This document shows positions 17,703-27,531 of a stretch of DNA of 64,000 nucleotides, piece after piece. The stretch covers positions 62,001 through 126,000 of the forward strand of contig NZ_AP022586.1 in assembly GCF_010731695.1 (NCBI RefSeq), read 5' to 3'. The position numbers were made by a program, and so were the translations under genes. Every line of letters starts with the position of its first letter. Positions within the stretch are counted from its first letter, which is position 1. The DNA comes from Mycolicibacterium litorale (GTDB lineage Bacteria; Actinomycetota; Actinomycetes; Mycobacteriales; Mycobacteriaceae). The notes below the pieces were generated by a model that was not told the origin of the DNA, did no database searches, and saw nothing but the letters and a program-made list of their open reading frames with translations.

Positions 17703-18659
17703 TCAGCCCTGCTCCGGTGTCGGTCTCGTCGCGGTGGGGTCCTTCGTCGCGGTGGTGGACTTGAGGCTGCACCCTCCGGCGGGGGTGAAGGGGTGTATCA
17801 GCTGCCGCCCGTACGCGGTGGGGTAGTCGGGGTGTGCGGCCATGCCGAGCTGGGTGGAGTCGAATCGGCGGGTGGGGTTATAGGAGTAGGTGCGCATGAG
17901 GTGGTCCCAGACCAGGGTGAACAGCCCGAAGTTGACGTCGCCGATGCCGGCCCACTTGAGGTGATGGAAGCGGTGGCCTTCGTTGAGAGCCAAGACGTGC
18001 TTGGCGGGGCCCACGCGGTAGTCGGCGTTGGAGTGCTGCAGCAGCAGCTGGATCGCCACCGCGAGGGCGAGCAGGGAGGCGACGTTGACGGGCAGACCGA
18101 TCAGGATGAGCGGTGCCACACCAGCGGCCATCTCAACGGTTTGGTGCAGCGGGTGTTTCATCAGGCCGTTGAGGCCGTAGAAGCGGGTGATGCTGTGGTG
18201 CACGGCGTGGAAACGCCACAACACGCCGATCTTGTGGCTGGCCACATGGACCACGGTGATGCCGAGGTCGGCGATCATGATCGCGGCGAGGACCTGCAGC
18301 GGCAATGCCCAGGTGCGCGGCCACAGCTGCGGGGCCGGGACGACCGCCGCCAGTAGTGGAATGGCAGCCACGCTGGCCAGGATCAGCGTCTCGTTGACTG
18401 CGACGTGGATGCGGTCGCGCCTGCTGTCTGCCTGATCATGATTCCATTCGGGGTCATACGGAATGACACGTTCGACCAGCAACGCGGTGGCAATCGCGAC
18501 GGCCATCACGGCCAGCAGCCAGTATTTCGGGGCGCCGGCGGCGGTTAACGCCACACCGGCGCCGTTGAGGCCGAGCAACATGACCGGCACGTAGCCGTAT
18601 CGGGCCACCGCCTGTGCCGCGGTGACCGCCGTCAATGGCGGGGACTTCGTGCTCACCAC
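17703..18659 (-). CDS. Sterol desaturase/fatty-acid hydroxylase family membrane protein
   Basis: A 318-residue di-iron membrane oxidase. Five or so transmembrane helices and the histidine clusters HVASH, HAVHH and HRFHH (with an additional HxxHQ, KHPLHQ) that ligate iron. The fold hydroxylates or desaturates lipid chains or sterols; the substrate here is unknown. It starts with tandem GTG codons 45 bases from the 3' end of the AraC-type gene on the same strand, so the regulator and enzyme may form one transcript. Confidence 0.85.
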   Translation of the reverse strand: MVSTKSPPLTAVTAAQAVARYGYVPVMLLGLNGAGVALTAAGAPKYWLLAVMAVAIATALLVERVIPYDPEWNHDQADSRRDRIHVAVNETLILASVAAIPLLAAVVPAPQLWPRTWALPLQVLAAIMIADLGITVVHVASHKIGVLWRFHAVHHSITRFYGLNGLMKHPLHQTVEMAAGVAPLILIGLPVNVASLLALAVAIQLLLQHSNADYRVGPAKHVLALNEGHRFHHLKWAGIGDVNFGLFTLVWDHLMRTYSYNPTRRFDSTQLGMAAHPDYPTAYGRQLIHPFTPAGGCSLKSTTATKDPTATRPTPEQG

Positions 18660-18703
18660 CTGATCGTCGCGGCTACTGGCGTGGCAGAGCTTGAATGATC
18701 CGG

Positions 18704-19480
18704 CTACACGGCGGTGTCGAGGTCCCAGGACACGTGCCGGCTCAACGCCGAGGGCGCCAGCCCGAACATCTCCCGCGTGGTACGGGTCAGATGGGCGCTG
18801 TCGGAAAACCCCGCATTATGTGCGGCGCCGGTCAGGTCATCGCCGGCGTGCGCGCAAATGATGGCGAGCCGCAGCCGTAACCACAGCACGTAGCGGCGCA
18901 GCGGAATGCCAACCTGTTCGGTGAACAGATGGGTCAATCGGCTCGCAGACACACCGACCTGGGCCGCGAGTTCGGTACCTCCGACTGGGCCCGCGGCCAC
19001 AAGGTCGGGGAGCACCCGCAACACCTCGTCGACGGCGCGATGGCGGGTCGTTGCTTCATCAGCTGCCATGGCGGGTGCGAGGTGTTCGATCAGCTCGTCG
19101 ACCACGACGGCCAACGGACGTCGGCGGGTGAACGTCAACACCGGAGCAACAGTCCAGCCGGACCGAAGCGCGCGCAAGTGCGCCGAGCGCCCTGGGGCAG
19201 ACTCCGGTTCCAAGAACACCACGGTGCCCTCCGGCGCGCCGACTTCGACCCGGTGTGGCGCATCGGCGGGCACGACCACCTTGGTGCCGCGATGCTGGTT
19301 GCCGTGCTCGTCACGCATCGTGAAAGGTGTTGTTGCGGTGACAATCTGGACGGCATGGTGGGCGTGTAGGTCGGTGGTGCCAATCGATCCGGTGAACGCC
19401 AACACCCCAGGTCGCAGCAGTGCCGTCCCGCCCCAGTGCGGTTCACCGGTGATACCACCGCCATCCCGCATCATCGCCAC
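18704..19480 (-). CDS. AraC-family transcriptional regulator
   Basis: A 258-residue regulator: an N-terminal cupin-like sensing domain (about 20-110, with HAHHAVQI) and a C-terminal double helix-turn-helix (ELAAQVGVSASRLTHLF and GAAHNAGFSDSAHLTR, then FG-AP-S). It is upstream of the desaturase-like gene in the same orientation and is the natural candidate to control it. The ATG at 19480 or the next ATG two codons later could be the start; neither has a strong ribosome site. Confidence 0.85.
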   Translation of the reverse strand: MAMMRDGGGITGEPHWGGTALLRPGVLAFTGSIGTTDLHAHHAVQIVTATTPFTMRDEHGNQHRGTKVVVPADAPHRVEVGAPEGTVVFLEPESAPGRSAHLRALRSGWTVAPVLTFTRRRPLAVVVDELIEHLAPAMAADEATTRHRAVDEVLRVLPDLVAAGPVGGTELAAQVGVSASRLTHLFTEQVGIPLRRYVLWLRLRLAIICAHAGDDLTGAAHNAGFSDSAHLTRTTREMFGLAPSALSRHVSWDLDTAV

Positions 19481-19642
19481 GAATCGATGCTACGGCCTTC
19501 CAATAATCGACTTACCGCGGCGCCAGCAACGGGGAACATCGAAGCAGGCGTGGCCAGCCATCCGCCGCCACGGGTAACGCAGGATATGCGCCATTGGCCA
19601 GTCACCCACCGCCGCGCCTAGCTCGGGCGCCCTTGTACCGTA

Positions 19643-19657
19643 TACCCCTCAGGGGTA
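19643..19657. promoter_or_regulatory. CsoR-type operator 1 (TACCCC-N3-GGGGTA)
   Basis: A perfect 15-bp inverted repeat, TACCCC-tca-GGGGTA. GC-flanked C4/G4 palindromes of this kind are the known class of CsoR copper-repressor sites. It lies 54 bases before the GTG of the small gene at 19712. The same element occurs twice before copZ. Confidence 0.7.
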
Positions 19658-19711
19658 CCTTCGTTGTATCACCCGGGGCGGGTAGCCCGACGACTGGAAG
19701 GCGTATCGCTG

Positions 19712-19858
19712 GTGACCGTACAAGAAAGATTTCGGCAGCTCGTCCAAAGCCAGACCGCACGGTCGATCGCCAAATGCATCGCTTTGTGCGCGGTGGGTCG
19801 TGTCACTAGTGGGCGCCGCTCAGGCAAGGCCAGCGAGGGAAAGTCCTGCTGCGGCTGA
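19712..19858 (+). CDS. Small Cys-containing protein, candidate CsoR target
   Basis: A 48-residue protein, mostly basic (QERFRQLVQSQTARSIAKC), with Cys at about 20 and 24 and a C-terminal Cys-Cys pair. GTG start with GGAAGG about 11 bases upstream; the open frame extends to 19664 but that part has no ribosome site. I do not recognise a named family. The upstream operator places it under copper control, and the Cys pattern could bind Cu(I), but it is not MymT by sequence. Confidence 0.5.
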   Translation: MTVQERFRQLVQSQTARSIAKCIALCAVGRVTSGRRSGKASEGKSCCG

Positions 19859-19936
19859 CAGCACCGCGACAGGCTGCCCCCGAGCGGCTTGCCGCCGGAG
19901 CGTCAGGCCCCTCACTGCTGCCGCCGTCCTTCGTGC

Positions 19937-20842
19937 CTAGTCTTCATGGACCCGAGTGTCCCGGTCCGATGTTCTGCGAAGGAAGTTCTCGATCGCCGGG
20001 CCGAAAGCGTGTGCCATGTCCTCAGCGTCGACGAATTGGCGGGACATCGAAACTTCGGCGAGGACCCCTCGTGGAAGGACATCGGCGAGGCTGTGGGCCA
20101 AGCACTCGGGGTGACGGATGTCGTCGCCAGCGATGACGAGCGTCGCAGTGTCGATGCGCCGGAGGTCCTCGACCGTTGCAAAGGCGCGGTCATGACCGAT
20201 TGACGCCGCGGCCGCCGCACTGTGGGCGTCAGCGCGCGGAATAGCCTCAGCGACCAGGTTGGCGATCAGCGGCTGAAGATCAGGAATGAACAATTCCCAG
20301 GCGGCCTGCAGACCGCGGGAACGGGCACGCTCGGCGAAACGATCCATCAGATCGGTGTCTGCGGCTTTGTCCGCATCGTCCTCTATCGCTTCAGCACTGA
20401 TGACCACCGCCGACCGGGCGATACGGGGGTGCTGGAGGCACGTCCGCAAAACGATGGTGCCGCCCAATCCGGCGCCGACAAGGTGGGCGCAGGTGTCATC
20501 GAGCGCGTGAACGATCGCAATGACGTCGCTGACGTACTGATCCCATCGGTGCAACGTCGGGTCGGGACAACGGGATGCTCCGTACCCTCGAATGTCGGGC
20601 AACGCAACGCGATACCGGCCAGCGAGCCGGTCAGCAAGCGGTCGCATGCTGTAGTGATCCGGACCCCCACCATGAAGCATGACGATCAGTTCGCCGCGGC
20701 CGACGACCTCCCCCATGAGGGGCCAGCCATCATCTCCGACGTGCAACGCGCGCACCACCAACTGATCCCTCCCGTCGTTCCGGGATAGCGCTACGCGCGT
20801 CGACACCACACCAATAACCCCGGAAAGTAACCCTTGAAGCAT
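19937..20842 (-). CDS. Alpha/beta-hydrolase-fold protein lacking the catalytic Ser
   Basis: About 300 residues with a clear alpha/beta-hydrolase pattern: MLHGGGPDHYS, LPDIRGYGAS, then the nucleophile elbow, which reads G-A-G-L-G instead of G-x-S-x-G. The serine is replaced by glycine (codon GGA), so classical hydrolysis is unlikely. The acid region VIAGDDIRHP is present. The start is uncertain: ATG 20842 overlaps the CsoR-type operator, and GTG at 20806 or 20755 would also give a complete fold. It is divergent from copZ and could be co-regulated by copper. Confidence 0.7.
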   Translation of the reverse strand: MLQGLLSGVIGVVSTRVALSRNDGRDQLVVRALHVGDDGWPLMGEVVGRGELIVMLHGGGPDHYSMRPLADRLAGRYRVALPDIRGYGASRCPDPTLHRWDQYVSDVIAIVHALDDTCAHLVGAGLGGTIVLRTCLQHPRIARSAVVISAEAIEDDADKAADTDLMDRFAERARSRGLQAAWELFIPDLQPLIANLVAEAIPRADAHSAAAAASIGHDRAFATVEDLRRIDTATLVIAGDDIRHPECLAHSLADVLPRGVLAEVSMSRQFVDAEDMAHAFGPAIENFLRRTSDRDTRVHED

Positions 20843-20856
20843 ACCCCCAAGGGGTA
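20842..20856. promoter_or_regulatory. CsoR-type operator 2 (TACCCC-N3-GGGGTA)
   Basis: A perfect copy with spacer CAA, 62 bases upstream of the copZ start and overlapping the 5' end of the divergent hydrolase-fold gene. A candidate -10 (TATGCT) overlaps its right edge. Confidence 0.72.
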
Positions 20857-20872
20857 TATGCTCTCTTACGCA

Positions 20873-20887
20873 TACCCGGTAGGGGTA
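20873..20887. promoter_or_regulatory. CsoR-type operator 3 (one mismatch)
   Basis: TACCCG-gta-GGGGTA, 31 bp centre to centre from operator 2, i.e. about three helical turns on the same face. It lies 31 bases before the copZ ATG and covers the probable transcription start, a classic repressing position. Confidence 0.68.
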
Positions 20888-20917
20888 TCGACACCCGTCG
20901 AGGATAGGAGATCGGTG

Positions 20918-21130
20918 ATGAGCACGAGCACGTACGCCGTCACAGGGATGACTTGCGGACATTGCGAGCTCTCGGTGCGCGAAGAGGTCAGCGAGGTCGC
21001 CGGAGTTGAAGACGTCGAAGTTAGCGCCAAAACCGGCACCCTGATCGTGACGTCGAGCCGTCCCGTCGACGACGCGCAGATCCTCAACGCCGTCGACGAG
21101 GCCGGCTACTCGGCGGTGCGTGTCGCATGA
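20918..21130 (+). CDS. copZ: CopZ-like copper chaperone
   Basis: A 70-residue heavy-metal-associated domain with the Cu(I)-binding MTCGHC motif at residues 11-16. It carries copper in the cytoplasm to the exporter encoded downstream. ATG chosen because AGGAG lies just upstream; the open frame extends back through both operators and cannot be coding. First gene of an operon running copZ, 21127, copper ATPase, 24451, csoR, second ATPase. It overlaps the next gene by four bases. Confidence 0.92.
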   Translation: MSTSTYAVTGMTCGHCELSVREEVSEVAGVEDVEVSAKTGTLIVTSSRPVDDAQILNAVDEAGYSAVRVA

Positions 21131-22098
21131 ACGCCGCGGGACGATTGACAGCGTTTGGCGCCGGACTGGCAGTGGCGTTCACGGCTGCATACGTCACCGC
21201 CGCAGCGGTCGTCCCTGATACCGCGGCGACATCTCCGCAGGCCCAAACTTCCGATGCTGCAGCGGAAAACAGCGCGCCGCCGACCGAGCAGGCGTCATCA
21301 GCCGTTCCCTTCGCCGACCCGCCGGGGTTGTCGTTGGCCGAAGACGGATACGTCCTGAGCCCGGTGCGGTCCCCCAGCGCACCCAACGATCGGGGAACGA
21401 TGAGCTTCACCATCGTCGACCCGGGCGGCACGCCGCTGCTGGACTACGCGACCGTGCACGACAAGCAACTGCACCTCATCGTGGTCCGTTCCGACGGCCA
21501 GCACTTCGCCCATGTACACCCAAGGCTGGACGCGGCCACCGGCACGTGGTCAACGCCGTGGACGTGGAACGCCGCCGGCACCTACCGCGTGTTCGCCGAC
21601 TTCCAACCCGCAGGGGCGGGCAGCGCCAAACTCACCCTCACCCGAACCGTGCAGGTGGCCGGCGCGTTCGTCCCGGCGGTGGCGAGTGCCACACGCACCG
21701 TGGATGACATCGCCGGATACACCGTGAAACTGGACGGTGCACTCACCGCGGGCGTCTCCCACGAACTCACCGCGACAGTCACGCGCGACGGCCGGCCGGT
21801 GACGACCTTGCAGCCCTACCTGGGGGCTTACGGCCATCTCGTCGCCTTGCGTGAGGGAGATCTGGCGTATCTACATGTGCACCCTGAGGGGGCCGAGCCG
21901 GTACCGGGCGGCACCGGTGGGCCTGCGGTGTCGTTCGCGGCAACCGCACCCACTGCCGGGCGCTACCTGCTCTACCTCGACTTCAAAGTCCAGGACACCG
22001 TGCACACCGCCAGCTTCGTCGTCGACGCCGCACCCGGTGGCACCAACGAGCCCGCGCCAGAGCCATCGCGTGACGCCGGCCATGCCGGCGGGCACTGA
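21127..22098 (+). CDS. Membrane-anchored exported protein with paired HxHP motifs
   Basis: A 323-residue protein with an N-terminal signal/anchor (about 5-30), a Ser/Ala linker and two similar beta-rich halves. Each half contains a histidine cluster (GQHFAHVHP and LAYLHVHP), likely metal ligands outside the membrane; the C-terminus ends in GHAGGH. The family is common in actinobacterial copper operons but I cannot name it. Position between copZ and the exporter suggests a periplasmic copper acceptor. Coupled to copZ by ATGA overlap; 40 bases to the next start. Confidence 0.75.
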   Translation: MNAAGRLTAFGAGLAVAFTAAYVTAAAVVPDTAATSPQAQTSDAAAENSAPPTEQASSAVPFADPPGLSLAEDGYVLSPVRSPSAPNDRGTMSFTIVDPGGTPLLDYATVHDKQLHLIVVRSDGQHFAHVHPRLDAATGTWSTPWTWNAAGTYRVFADFQPAGAGSAKLTLTRTVQVAGAFVPAVASATRTVDDIAGYTVKLDGALTAGVSHELTATVTRDGRPVTTLQPYLGAYGHLVALREGDLAYLHVHPEGAEPVPGGTGGPAVSFAATAPTAGRYLLYLDFKVQDTVHTASFVVDAAPGGTNEPAPEPSRDAGHAGGH

Positions 22099-22138
22099 GC
22101 TATCCCGTCCGAATCAGAAACTGAAAGGCAGTGGCTCC

Positions 22139-24424
22139 ATGACGACATCGACACCGGTGTCTGGCCCGAGTGTGGAACTCCGCATCGGGGGAATGACCTG
22201 CGCCTCCTGCGCCAACCGCATCGAGCGCAAGCTCAACAAGCTCGACGGCGTGGCCGCGACAGTCAATTACGCGACGGAAAAGGCCACCGTCACGGTGCCT
22301 GACGGATACGATCCGGCGCTGCTGATCGCCGAGGTGGAGAAGACGGGCTACACCGCCGCGCTCCCGACACCGCGCACGCCGATGCCCTCCGACGCATCCG
22401 GTGACACCCCGCACGCCGCGGACACCGCCGACCCCGAACTGGCCTCGCTGCGGCACCGCCTGAGGGCCTCGGCCGTCCTGACGGTGCCGGTCGTCGCGAT
22501 GGCGATGATCCCGGCGCTGCAGTTCACGTACTGGCAGTGGGCGTCGCTCACGCTGGCGGCCCCCGTCGTCGTGTGGGCAGCATGGCCATTCCACCGGGCC
22601 GCCTGGGCCAACCTGCGACACGGCACCGCGACCATGGATACGCTCATTTCGCTGGGCACCGTCTCTGCGTTCCTGTGGTCGCTGTATGCGCTGTTTCTGG
22701 GCAGCGCCGGCACGCCGGGTATGAAGCATCCCTTCGCGTTCACCCTGGCACCGTCGCATGGCGCCGCCAACATCTACCTCGAAGTCGCCGCCGGCGTAAC
22801 CACGTTCATCCTGGCCGGACGCTACTTCGAGAAGCGGTCCAAACGGCAGGCCGGAGCGGCACTACGAGCCCTACTCGACCTAGGCGCCAAAGACGTATCC
22901 GTCCTGCGCGACGGGACGGAAACCAAGATCGCCATCGAAGAACTCGTGGTTGGCGACGAGTTCATAGTCCGTCCGGGGGAGAAGATCGCCACCGACGGCG
23001 TGGTGGTGTCCGGTTCCTCGGCTGTCGACGCCTCGATGCTGACCGGCGAAGCGGTACCCGTGGAAGTCGCTACCGGCGACACCGTGGTCGGTGCCACCGT
23101 CAACGCCGGCGGCCGGCTGGTGGTGCAGGCCACTCGCGTCGGCTCGGACACCCAGCTCGCGCAGATGGCCCAGCTAGTCGAACGCGCCCAAACCGGCAAG
23201 GCCGAAGTTCAACGCCTGGCCGATCGCATTTCCGGCGTCTTCGTACCGATCGTCATCGCTATCGCCGTGATCACCCTCGGCGCCTGGCTGGGCGCGGGAT
23301 TCTCAGTCGCCGCCGCGTTCACCGCAGCGGTCGCGGTCCTCGTCATCGCCTGCCCCTGCGCCCTCGGGCTGGCCACGCCCACCGCCCTGCTGGTGGGCAC
23401 CGGCCGCGGCGCACAAATCGGCGTGCTGATCAAAGGTCCCGAGGTGCTCGAATCCACCCGCAAGGTCGACACCGTGGTGCTGGACAAGACCGGAACCGTC
23501 ACCACCGGCAAAATGACGCTGGTCGATGTCATTACAGCGCCGGAAACCGAACGCGCGGAGCTGCTTCGACTGGCCGGCGCCCTGGAGAACGCCTCCGAGC
23601 ACCCCATCGCCCAAGCCGTCGCCGCCGCGGCGGCCGAGGAACTCCACGCCTTGCCCGTTCCGGAGGACTTCGCGAATGTCGAAGGTAAAGGCGTCCACGG
23701 CGTCGTGGATGGACACGCCGTCATCGTCGGGCGCGAATCACTGCTGGCCGACTGGGCGCAACACCTCAGCCCGGATCTGTCCCACGCCAAGGCCCGCGCG
23801 CAAGCCCAGGGAAAGACCGTGGTAGCGGTCGGGTGGGACGGGCAGGCGCGCGGTGTACTCGTCATCGCTGACACCGTGAAACCGACAAGCGCACAGGCAA
23901 TCTCGCAGATGCGTGACATCGGGCTGACCCCCGTGTTGCTCACCGGCGACAACGAAGCCGTCGCTCGACAGATCGCCGCCGAAGTCGGCATCGACGACGT
24001 CATCGCCGAAGTCATGCCCGAAGGCAAGGTTGACGTCATCGCACGCCTCCAAGCCGAAGGCAAGACGGTCGCCATGATCGGCGACGGAGTCAACGACGCG
24101 CCCGCCCTCGCCCAAGCCGACCTCGGTCTGGCGATGGGCACCGGCACCGACGTCGCCATCGAGGCCTCCGACATCACCCTGGTGCGCGGTGACCTGCGCA
24201 GCGCCGTTGACGCGATCAGGCTGTCCCGCGAAACACTGTCGACGATCAAAACCAACCTGTTCTGGGCGTTCGCCTACAACGTCGCAGCGATCCCCGTCGC
24301 AGCACTGGGCATGCTCAATCCGATGCTGGCCGGAGCCGCAATGGCATTCTCCAGCGTCTTCGTGGTGGGCAACAGCCTGCGCCTGCGCCGCTTCAAAACC
24401 ACTTCCGCCGACACCACCAGTTAA
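22139..24424 (+). CDS. P1B-type Cu(I)-exporting ATPase (CPC class)
   Basis: A 761-residue copper pump. N-terminal metal domain with MTCASC (Cys21, Cys24), eight membrane helices, the CPC transport site (Cys405, Cys407 in ACPCALG), actuator TGEAVP, phosphorylation motif DKTGT (Asp449), the SEHP nucleotide-binding motif, and hinge GDGVNDAP. This is the Cu(I) class, similar to CtpV. The open frame reaches back to 21851 inside the previous gene, but ATG 22139 follows an AAAGG site and begins just before the metal domain. Regulated with copZ by the CsoR-type sites (inferred). Confidence 0.93.
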   Translation: MTTSTPVSGPSVELRIGGMTCASCANRIERKLNKLDGVAATVNYATEKATVTVPDGYDPALLIAEVEKTGYTAALPTPRTPMPSDASGDTPHAADTADPELASLRHRLRASAVLTVPVVAMAMIPALQFTYWQWASLTLAAPVVVWAAWPFHRAAWANLRHGTATMDTLISLGTVSAFLWSLYALFLGSAGTPGMKHPFAFTLAPSHGAANIYLEVAAGVTTFILAGRYFEKRSKRQAGAALRALLDLGAKDVSVLRDGTETKIAIEELVVGDEFIVRPGEKIATDGVVVSGSSAVDASMLTGEAVPVEVATGDTVVGATVNAGGRLVVQATRVGSDTQLAQMAQLVERAQTGKAEVQRLADRISGVFVPIVIAIAVITLGAWLGAGFSVAAAFTAAVAVLVIACPCALGLATPTALLVGTGRGAQIGVLIKGPEVLESTRKVDTVVLDKTGTVTTGKMTLVDVITAPETERAELLRLAGALENASEHPIAQAVAAAAAEELHALPVPEDFANVEGKGVHGVVDGHAVIVGRESLLADWAQHLSPDLSHAKARAQAQGKTVVAVGWDGQARGVLVIADTVKPTSAQAISQMRDIGLTPVLLTGDNEAVARQIAAEVGIDDVIAEVMPEGKVDVIARLQAEGKTVAMIGDGVNDAPALAQADLGLAMGTGTDVAIEASDITLVRGDLRSAVDAIRLSRETLSTIKTNLFWAFAYNVAAIPVAALGMLNPMLAGAAMAFSSVFVVGNSLRLRRFKTTSADTTS

Positions 24425-24450
24425 ATCACCGCCACCTGTGAGGAGAACCC

Positions 24451-24729
24451 ATGTCCGAGAATCAGAACCGCACGTCAGCCTGCTGCTGCAGCGGCGCAGC
24501 CGACAAAATCGATACCTCACCCATCGACCCTACGGCGAGGAACCTGCTTCACCTCGGATCGCAGAACGAGACCACCTGCCCCGTGATGCCCGGCACTCCG
24601 GTGAACAAGACGATCGCCGAAGCAGCGGGACTATTCCGTGACTATCGCGGTCGGCGTTACTGGTTCTGCTGCAAGGGATGCGGACCACGCTTCGACCGCG
24701 ACCCCGACAAGTATGCCTCCGCCGCATGA
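24451..24729 (+). CDS. Cys-rich YHS-like metal-binding protein
   Basis: A 92-residue protein with a Cys triplet near the N-terminus (residues 11-13), TCPVMPGTPV in the middle and a YHS-like end, YWFCCKGCGPRFDRDPDKY. YHS domains bind metal or occur in copper ATPases and oxygenases. The eight Cys suggest Cu(I) or Zn sequestration in the cytoplasm. Strong GAGGAG site before ATG; it follows the ATPase by 26 bases in the same operon. Confidence 0.75.
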   Translation: MSENQNRTSACCCSGAADKIDTSPIDPTARNLLHLGSQNETTCPVMPGTPVNKTIAEAAGLFRDYRGRRYWFCCKGCGPRFDRDPDKYASAA

Positions 24730-24799
24730 CCGCGACCCTCGTCGCGCACTCCTCGCCGGGCACCCAAAGTTAGTCACCACCACGCACAAGGAAAGCGTC

Positions 24800-25129
24800 A
24801 TGACCCACGCCGACAACACCAGGCACTGCCCCTCAACAGGCACCACCCACCACGGCTACATCACCGATAAAGACAAATACCTCAAGCGGTTGAAGCGCAT
24901 CGAAGGCCAAGCCCGCGGCATCAGCAGAATGATCGAAGAGGAGCGGTACTGCATCGACATCCTGACCCAAACAGACGCGCTCACCAAAGCCCTCCAAGGC
25001 GTCGCGCTGGCACTGCTTGACGACCATCTTCGCCACTGCGTCCGTGACGCCGCCGCCACCGGCGGACCGGCCGCTGACGCCAAACTCACAGAAGCCTCTG
25101 AAGCCATCGCCCGCTTGGTGCGTTCCTAA
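24800..25129 (+). CDS. csoR: CsoR copper-sensing repressor
   Basis: A 109-residue all-helical repressor. The Cu(I) ligands are in place: Cys51 (RYCIDIL), His76 and Cys80 (DDHLRHC), the order and spacing known for M. tuberculosis CsoR. Copper binding releases DNA. The operators at 19643, 20842 and 20873 are the expected targets. The N-terminus has an extra His/Cys-containing tail (about 1-20). ATG 24800 chosen over an open extension to 24638, which overlaps the previous gene. Confidence 0.93.
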   Translation: MTHADNTRHCPSTGTTHHGYITDKDKYLKRLKRIEGQARGISRMIEEERYCIDILTQTDALTKALQGVALALLDDHLRHCVRDAAATGGPAADAKLTEASEAIARLVRS

Positions 25130-25184
25130 CACCCACATCATCAATGCGCGTCGACTGAAACGCGAAGTCCCCTAAGGAAAGAAC

Positions 25185-27317
25185 ATGACAAACCGCGATG
25201 ACCACGGCGTAGCAACATCCCACCCTGGCGGGCACGCCCAGCACCAATTCCCCAGCGCACACCCTGACACCCACCCACACGGCGAACACCACGGCCATGA
25301 CAATCACACCGGCCACACTGGCCATAGCGGCCACGGCGGTGACCACGTGGCCCAATTCCGCAAGCTCTTCTGGATCAACCTGATCATCGCCATACCGGTC
25401 GTCGCGTTCTCAACCATGTTCGCGATGCTGCTCGGTTACGACGTCCCCGACTTCCCCGGCGCACGCTGGATCGCGCCCCTGCTCGGGACAGTGATGTACG
25501 TCGTCGGTGGCCGCCCCTTCCTCACCGGTGCGCTGAACGAGATCCGTTCCCGCAAACCAGGAATGATGCTCCTGATCGGACTGGCGATCACCGTCGCCTT
25601 TTTCGCGTCCTGGGGCGCGAGCTTGGGCCTGCTCCACCACGAGCTGGAATTCTGGTGGGAACTCGCCCTTCTCATCGTCATCATGCTGCTCGGCCACTGG
25701 GTAGAAATGCGCTCGCTGGCCCAGACCACCTCAGCGCTGGACTCACTGGCCGCACTACTTCCCGACGAAGCCGAGAAGATCGACGGCGACCGCACCGTCA
25801 CCGTCTCGCCGACCGACCTGCACGTCGGCGATGTCGTTGTAGTCCGACCCGGCGGCAGCATCCCTGCCGACGGCAAGATCGTCGACGGACGCGCCGACAT
25901 GGACGAGTCCATGGTGACCGGCGAATCCCGGCCCGTTACCCGCGGCGTCGGGGATCCCGTCACAGCCGGCACCGTCGCCACCGATTCCGGGCTTCGGGTC
26001 GAGATCACCGCCACCGGCGACGACACCGCCCTAGCAGGCATCCAACGCCTAGTCACCGAAGCGCAGAATTCGTCCTCGCGTGCCCAGCGCCTTGCCGACA
26101 AGGCCGCCGGCTGGCTGTTCTGGTTCGCCCTGATCACCGCCGCGATCACCGCAGCGGCATGGACAATCGTCGGCAATCCCGATGCCTCGGTGGTACGAGC
26201 GATCACCGTGCTGGTCATCGCCTGCCCTCATGCGCTGGGCCTGGCGATACCACTGGTCGTGTCCATCGCCACCGAACGCGCCGCCAGAGGCGGCGTCTTG
26301 ATCAAAGACCGGCTGGCCCTGGAAGGTATGCGCACTGTCGACGCCGTGCTGTTCGACAAGACCGGCACCCTGACGAAAGGCGAACCCACCGTCACCGCCG
26401 TCGAGGCGACCGGAGACGACGACGGCGACACCGTGCTCGCGCTCGCCGCCGCCGCCGAGACCGACAGTGAACACCCCCTGGCGCGGGCCATCGTGAAAGC
26501 CGCCGAGGATAGGGGATTAACGGTGCCGCGCGCCAGCGGCTTCTCGTCCTCTCCTGCCGTCGGTGTGACTGCGACGGTCGACGGGCACGAAATCCGAGTG
26601 GGCGGCCCCCGACTTCTCGAAGAAGTCGGCGCCCAGGAGGTCCCCGCGGCCACCGCGTGGCGCGGCGAAGGCGCCATCATTCTGCACGTCATCAGCGACG
26701 GAGAGGTGCTCGGCGGCCTGCGCTTGGCCGACGAGATCCGCCCCGAATCCCGCGAAGCCGTCGATGCGCTTCACAAGCTTGGCGTGCAAGTCGTCATGAT
26801 CACCGGCGACGCCGAAGCCGTCGCCAATAGTGTCGGCCACGAACTGGGCATCGACCGGGTGTTCGCGGGGGTGCGCCCCGAAGACAAGGCGTCGAAAGTT
26901 GCTGCCCTGCAAGACGAGGGCAAGAAGGTTGCCATGGTCGGCGATGGAGTCAACGATGCCCCCGCCTTGGCGCAGGCCGATGTCGGCATCGCCATCGGTG
27001 CCGGCACTGACGTCGCCATCGCTTCCGCCGGTGTCATCCTGGCCAGTTCCGACCCCCGCTCGGTGCTGTCGGTCATCGAGCTGTCTCGCGCCAGCTACCG
27101 CAAGATGAAACAGAATCTCTGGTGGGGCGCCGGGTACAACCTCATCTCTGTGCCCCTGGCTGCTGGTGTGCTGGCGCCCATCGGCATCGTGCTGCCCATG
27201 TCGGTCGGCGCCATCTTCATGTCACTGTCAACGATCGTCGTCGCGCTCAACGCGCAACTTCTGCGCCGCCTCGATTTGACGCCCGAGGCGAGCACCCGCG
27301 CCGTTCTCAACCGTTAG
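25185..27317 (+). CDS. copB: P1B-type copper ATPase (CPH class, CopB-like)
   Basis: A 710-residue pump. The N-terminus (about 8-54) is very His-rich instead of carrying a CxxC domain. The membrane transport site is CPH (Cys347-Pro-His349), characteristic of the CopB class of P1B ATPases. TGESRP, DKTGT, SEHP and GDGVNDAP are all present. It completes the operon with the CPC-class pump, so the island can export copper by two routes. It follows csoR by 55 bases with an AAGGAAAG site. Exact metal specificity is inferred from the motif. Confidence 0.9.
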   Translation: MTNRDDHGVATSHPGGHAQHQFPSAHPDTHPHGEHHGHDNHTGHTGHSGHGGDHVAQFRKLFWINLIIAIPVVAFSTMFAMLLGYDVPDFPGARWIAPLLGTVMYVVGGRPFLTGALNEIRSRKPGMMLLIGLAITVAFFASWGASLGLLHHELEFWWELALLIVIMLLGHWVEMRSLAQTTSALDSLAALLPDEAEKIDGDRTVTVSPTDLHVGDVVVVRPGGSIPADGKIVDGRADMDESMVTGESRPVTRGVGDPVTAGTVATDSGLRVEITATGDDTALAGIQRLVTEAQNSSSRAQRLADKAAGWLFWFALITAAITAAAWTIVGNPDASVVRAITVLVIACPHALGLAIPLVVSIATERAARGGVLIKDRLALEGMRTVDAVLFDKTGTLTKGEPTVTAVEATGDDDGDTVLALAAAAETDSEHPLARAIVKAAEDRGLTVPRASGFSSSPAVGVTATVDGHEIRVGGPRLLEEVGAQEVPAATAWRGEGAIILHVISDGEVLGGLRLADEIRPESREAVDALHKLGVQVVMITGDAEAVANSVGHELGIDRVFAGVRPEDKASKVAALQDEGKKVAMVGDGVNDAPALAQADVGIAIGAGTDVAIASAGVILASSDPRSVLSVIELSRASYRKMKQNLWWGAGYNLISVPLAAGVLAPIGIVLPMSVGAIFMSLSTIVVALNAQLLRRLDLTPEASTRAVLNR

Positions 27318-27531
27318 GGGACGGCCCACCATGTGGAGCAGCCGGCGGCCATGTGAATTCGAATCGCCGCTCCCAACCATGTGGGGCTTCGCACGAAGAA
27401 AGCAAATGCAGTCGCCGGTCGAATTCTCAATTATCCGTCGACCGCCGGTACCTTCGGATGCGCCGTAGACGGCGTGTAGCTGAGCGACAAGCCACCCAAT
27501 CGGAGCCGGGGAAGCGGAGGTAGGAGCACCA

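Noticed and set aside
27329..27383. Three CCATGTG copies in the gap before the split-barrel gene
   Set aside because: Spacings are irregular (20 and 28 bp) and the copies match no known site; not enough to call an operator.
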